The notes beneath the pieces were generated by a model. That model worked only from the letters and a program-made list of their open reading frames with translations. It did not search any database and was not told where the DNA came from. From NCBI GenBank assembly GCA_016763595.1, contig JAESTN010000216.1, positions 1-5,987 on the forward strand: a stretch of 5,987 nt of DNA, written 5' to 3'. The stretch's first letter is position 1. Every line of letters starts with the position of its first letter. The DNA comes from Flavobacteriaceae bacterium (lineage in GTDB: Bacteria; Bacteroidota; Bacteroidia; Flavobacteriales; Flavobacteriaceae). Made by a program: the position numbers and the translations under genes. This document shows positions 5,663 through 5,987 of the stretch, in pieces.

Positions 5663-5986
5663 TTAATTTACTAATTGTTCATTAAAGCTCCAATACGATA
5701 ATATCTGATTTATTCTTATGACATAATCTTTATATTTTAAAGGTTTTAACAAATAACCTGCAATTCCGTGTTTATAGCATTCTTTAAAATCTTTTTGATT
5801 ATTAGAAGTGGTAAATATAATTGTAGGAATATATTTTAATGTTTTATCGTTTTTTAATATTGTTAAAAATTCCAGACCATTTAATATTGGCATATTTAAA
5901 TCCAATAAAATAATATTAGGAAGATTGTCTTTATTATTTAAAATATCAAGTGCCTGCAGTCCATTATTAGCCTCTACTATTTTGTG
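5663..5986 (-). CDS. Single-domain response regulator (CheY/Rcp1-like), partial, N-terminus beyond right edge
   Basis: The frame is open to the window edge, giving 107 visible residues to the TAA at 5663-5665. The TTG at 5903-5905 is an internal Leu of the LLDLNMP strand, not a start. Receiver signatures are all present: phosphoacceptor Asp (codon 5900-5902), the Thr of IIFTTS 30 residues later, a switch Tyr, and the Lys of LLKP 52 residues after the Asp, the same spacings as in CheY. The missing N-terminus should be about 25-30 residues with the acidic pair. The TTSN---DF---Y---I-GYLLKP pattern and the YWSF C-terminus resemble Rcp1-type regulators, which receive phosphate from phytochrome-like kinases; the aromatic tail helps dimerisation in known members. 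There is no output domain. It lies directly upstream of the receiver-less PAS/GAF kinase on the same strand, so the two probably form a phosphorelay pair. The assignment to the receiver family is secure; the pairing is inferred. Confidence 0.88.
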   Translation of the reverse strand, partial: HKIVEANNGLQALDILNNKDNLPNIILLDLNMPILNGLEFLTILKNDKTLKYIPTIIFTTSNNQKDFKECYKHGIAGYLLKPLKYKDYVIRINQILSYWSFNEQLVN

Positions 5987-5987
5987 A

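Overview
The window is about 6 kb of very AT-rich bacterial DNA. It most likely comes from a marine or aquatic member of the Flavobacteriia (Bacteroidota). The signs are low GC, start codons without Shine-Dalgarno sequences, secretory signal peptides ending just before Gln, one clear TAnnTTTG-type -7 box, and the protein families present. The genus is not identifiable with confidence from sequence alone.

All four genes lie on the minus strand, so transcription runs from high to low coordinates. From right to left they are: (1) the C-terminal 107 residues of a single-domain CheY/Rcp1-like response regulator, cut by the right edge (5663-5986); (2) a 1112-residue soluble hybrid-free sensor histidine kinase (2080-5418) with five PAS domains, a GAF domain, HisKA and HATPase_c; (3) a 336-residue exported alpha/beta hydrolase with an intact Ser-Asp-His triad (631-1641); (4) the N-terminal 113 residues of a secreted protein of unknown function, cut by the left edge (1-340).

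The response regulator and kinase form a plausible two-component pair. The kinase has no receiver domain of its own, and the regulator belongs to the stand-alone type often found beside phytochrome-like or PAS/GAF kinases. No output gene is visible. The hydrolase and the secreted protein have no obvious functional link to the pair, and each sits behind its own structured non-coding region.

The most notable feature is the kinase sensor array. Its first four coiled-coil/PAS units repeat with an exact period of 141 residues (423 bp), which points to tandem duplication. The non-coding spacers (341-630, 1642-2079, 5419-5662) hold several inverted and direct repeats. They include a long hairpin before the secreted gene, a flavobacterial promoter and structured leader before the hydrolase, and a 34-bp inverted repeat behind the kinase. 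The kinase frame also continues past its stop as a coding-like tail interrupted by a second TAG. I see no CRISPR array, insertion sequence, tRNA or rRNA, and no convincing new defence or mobile system.
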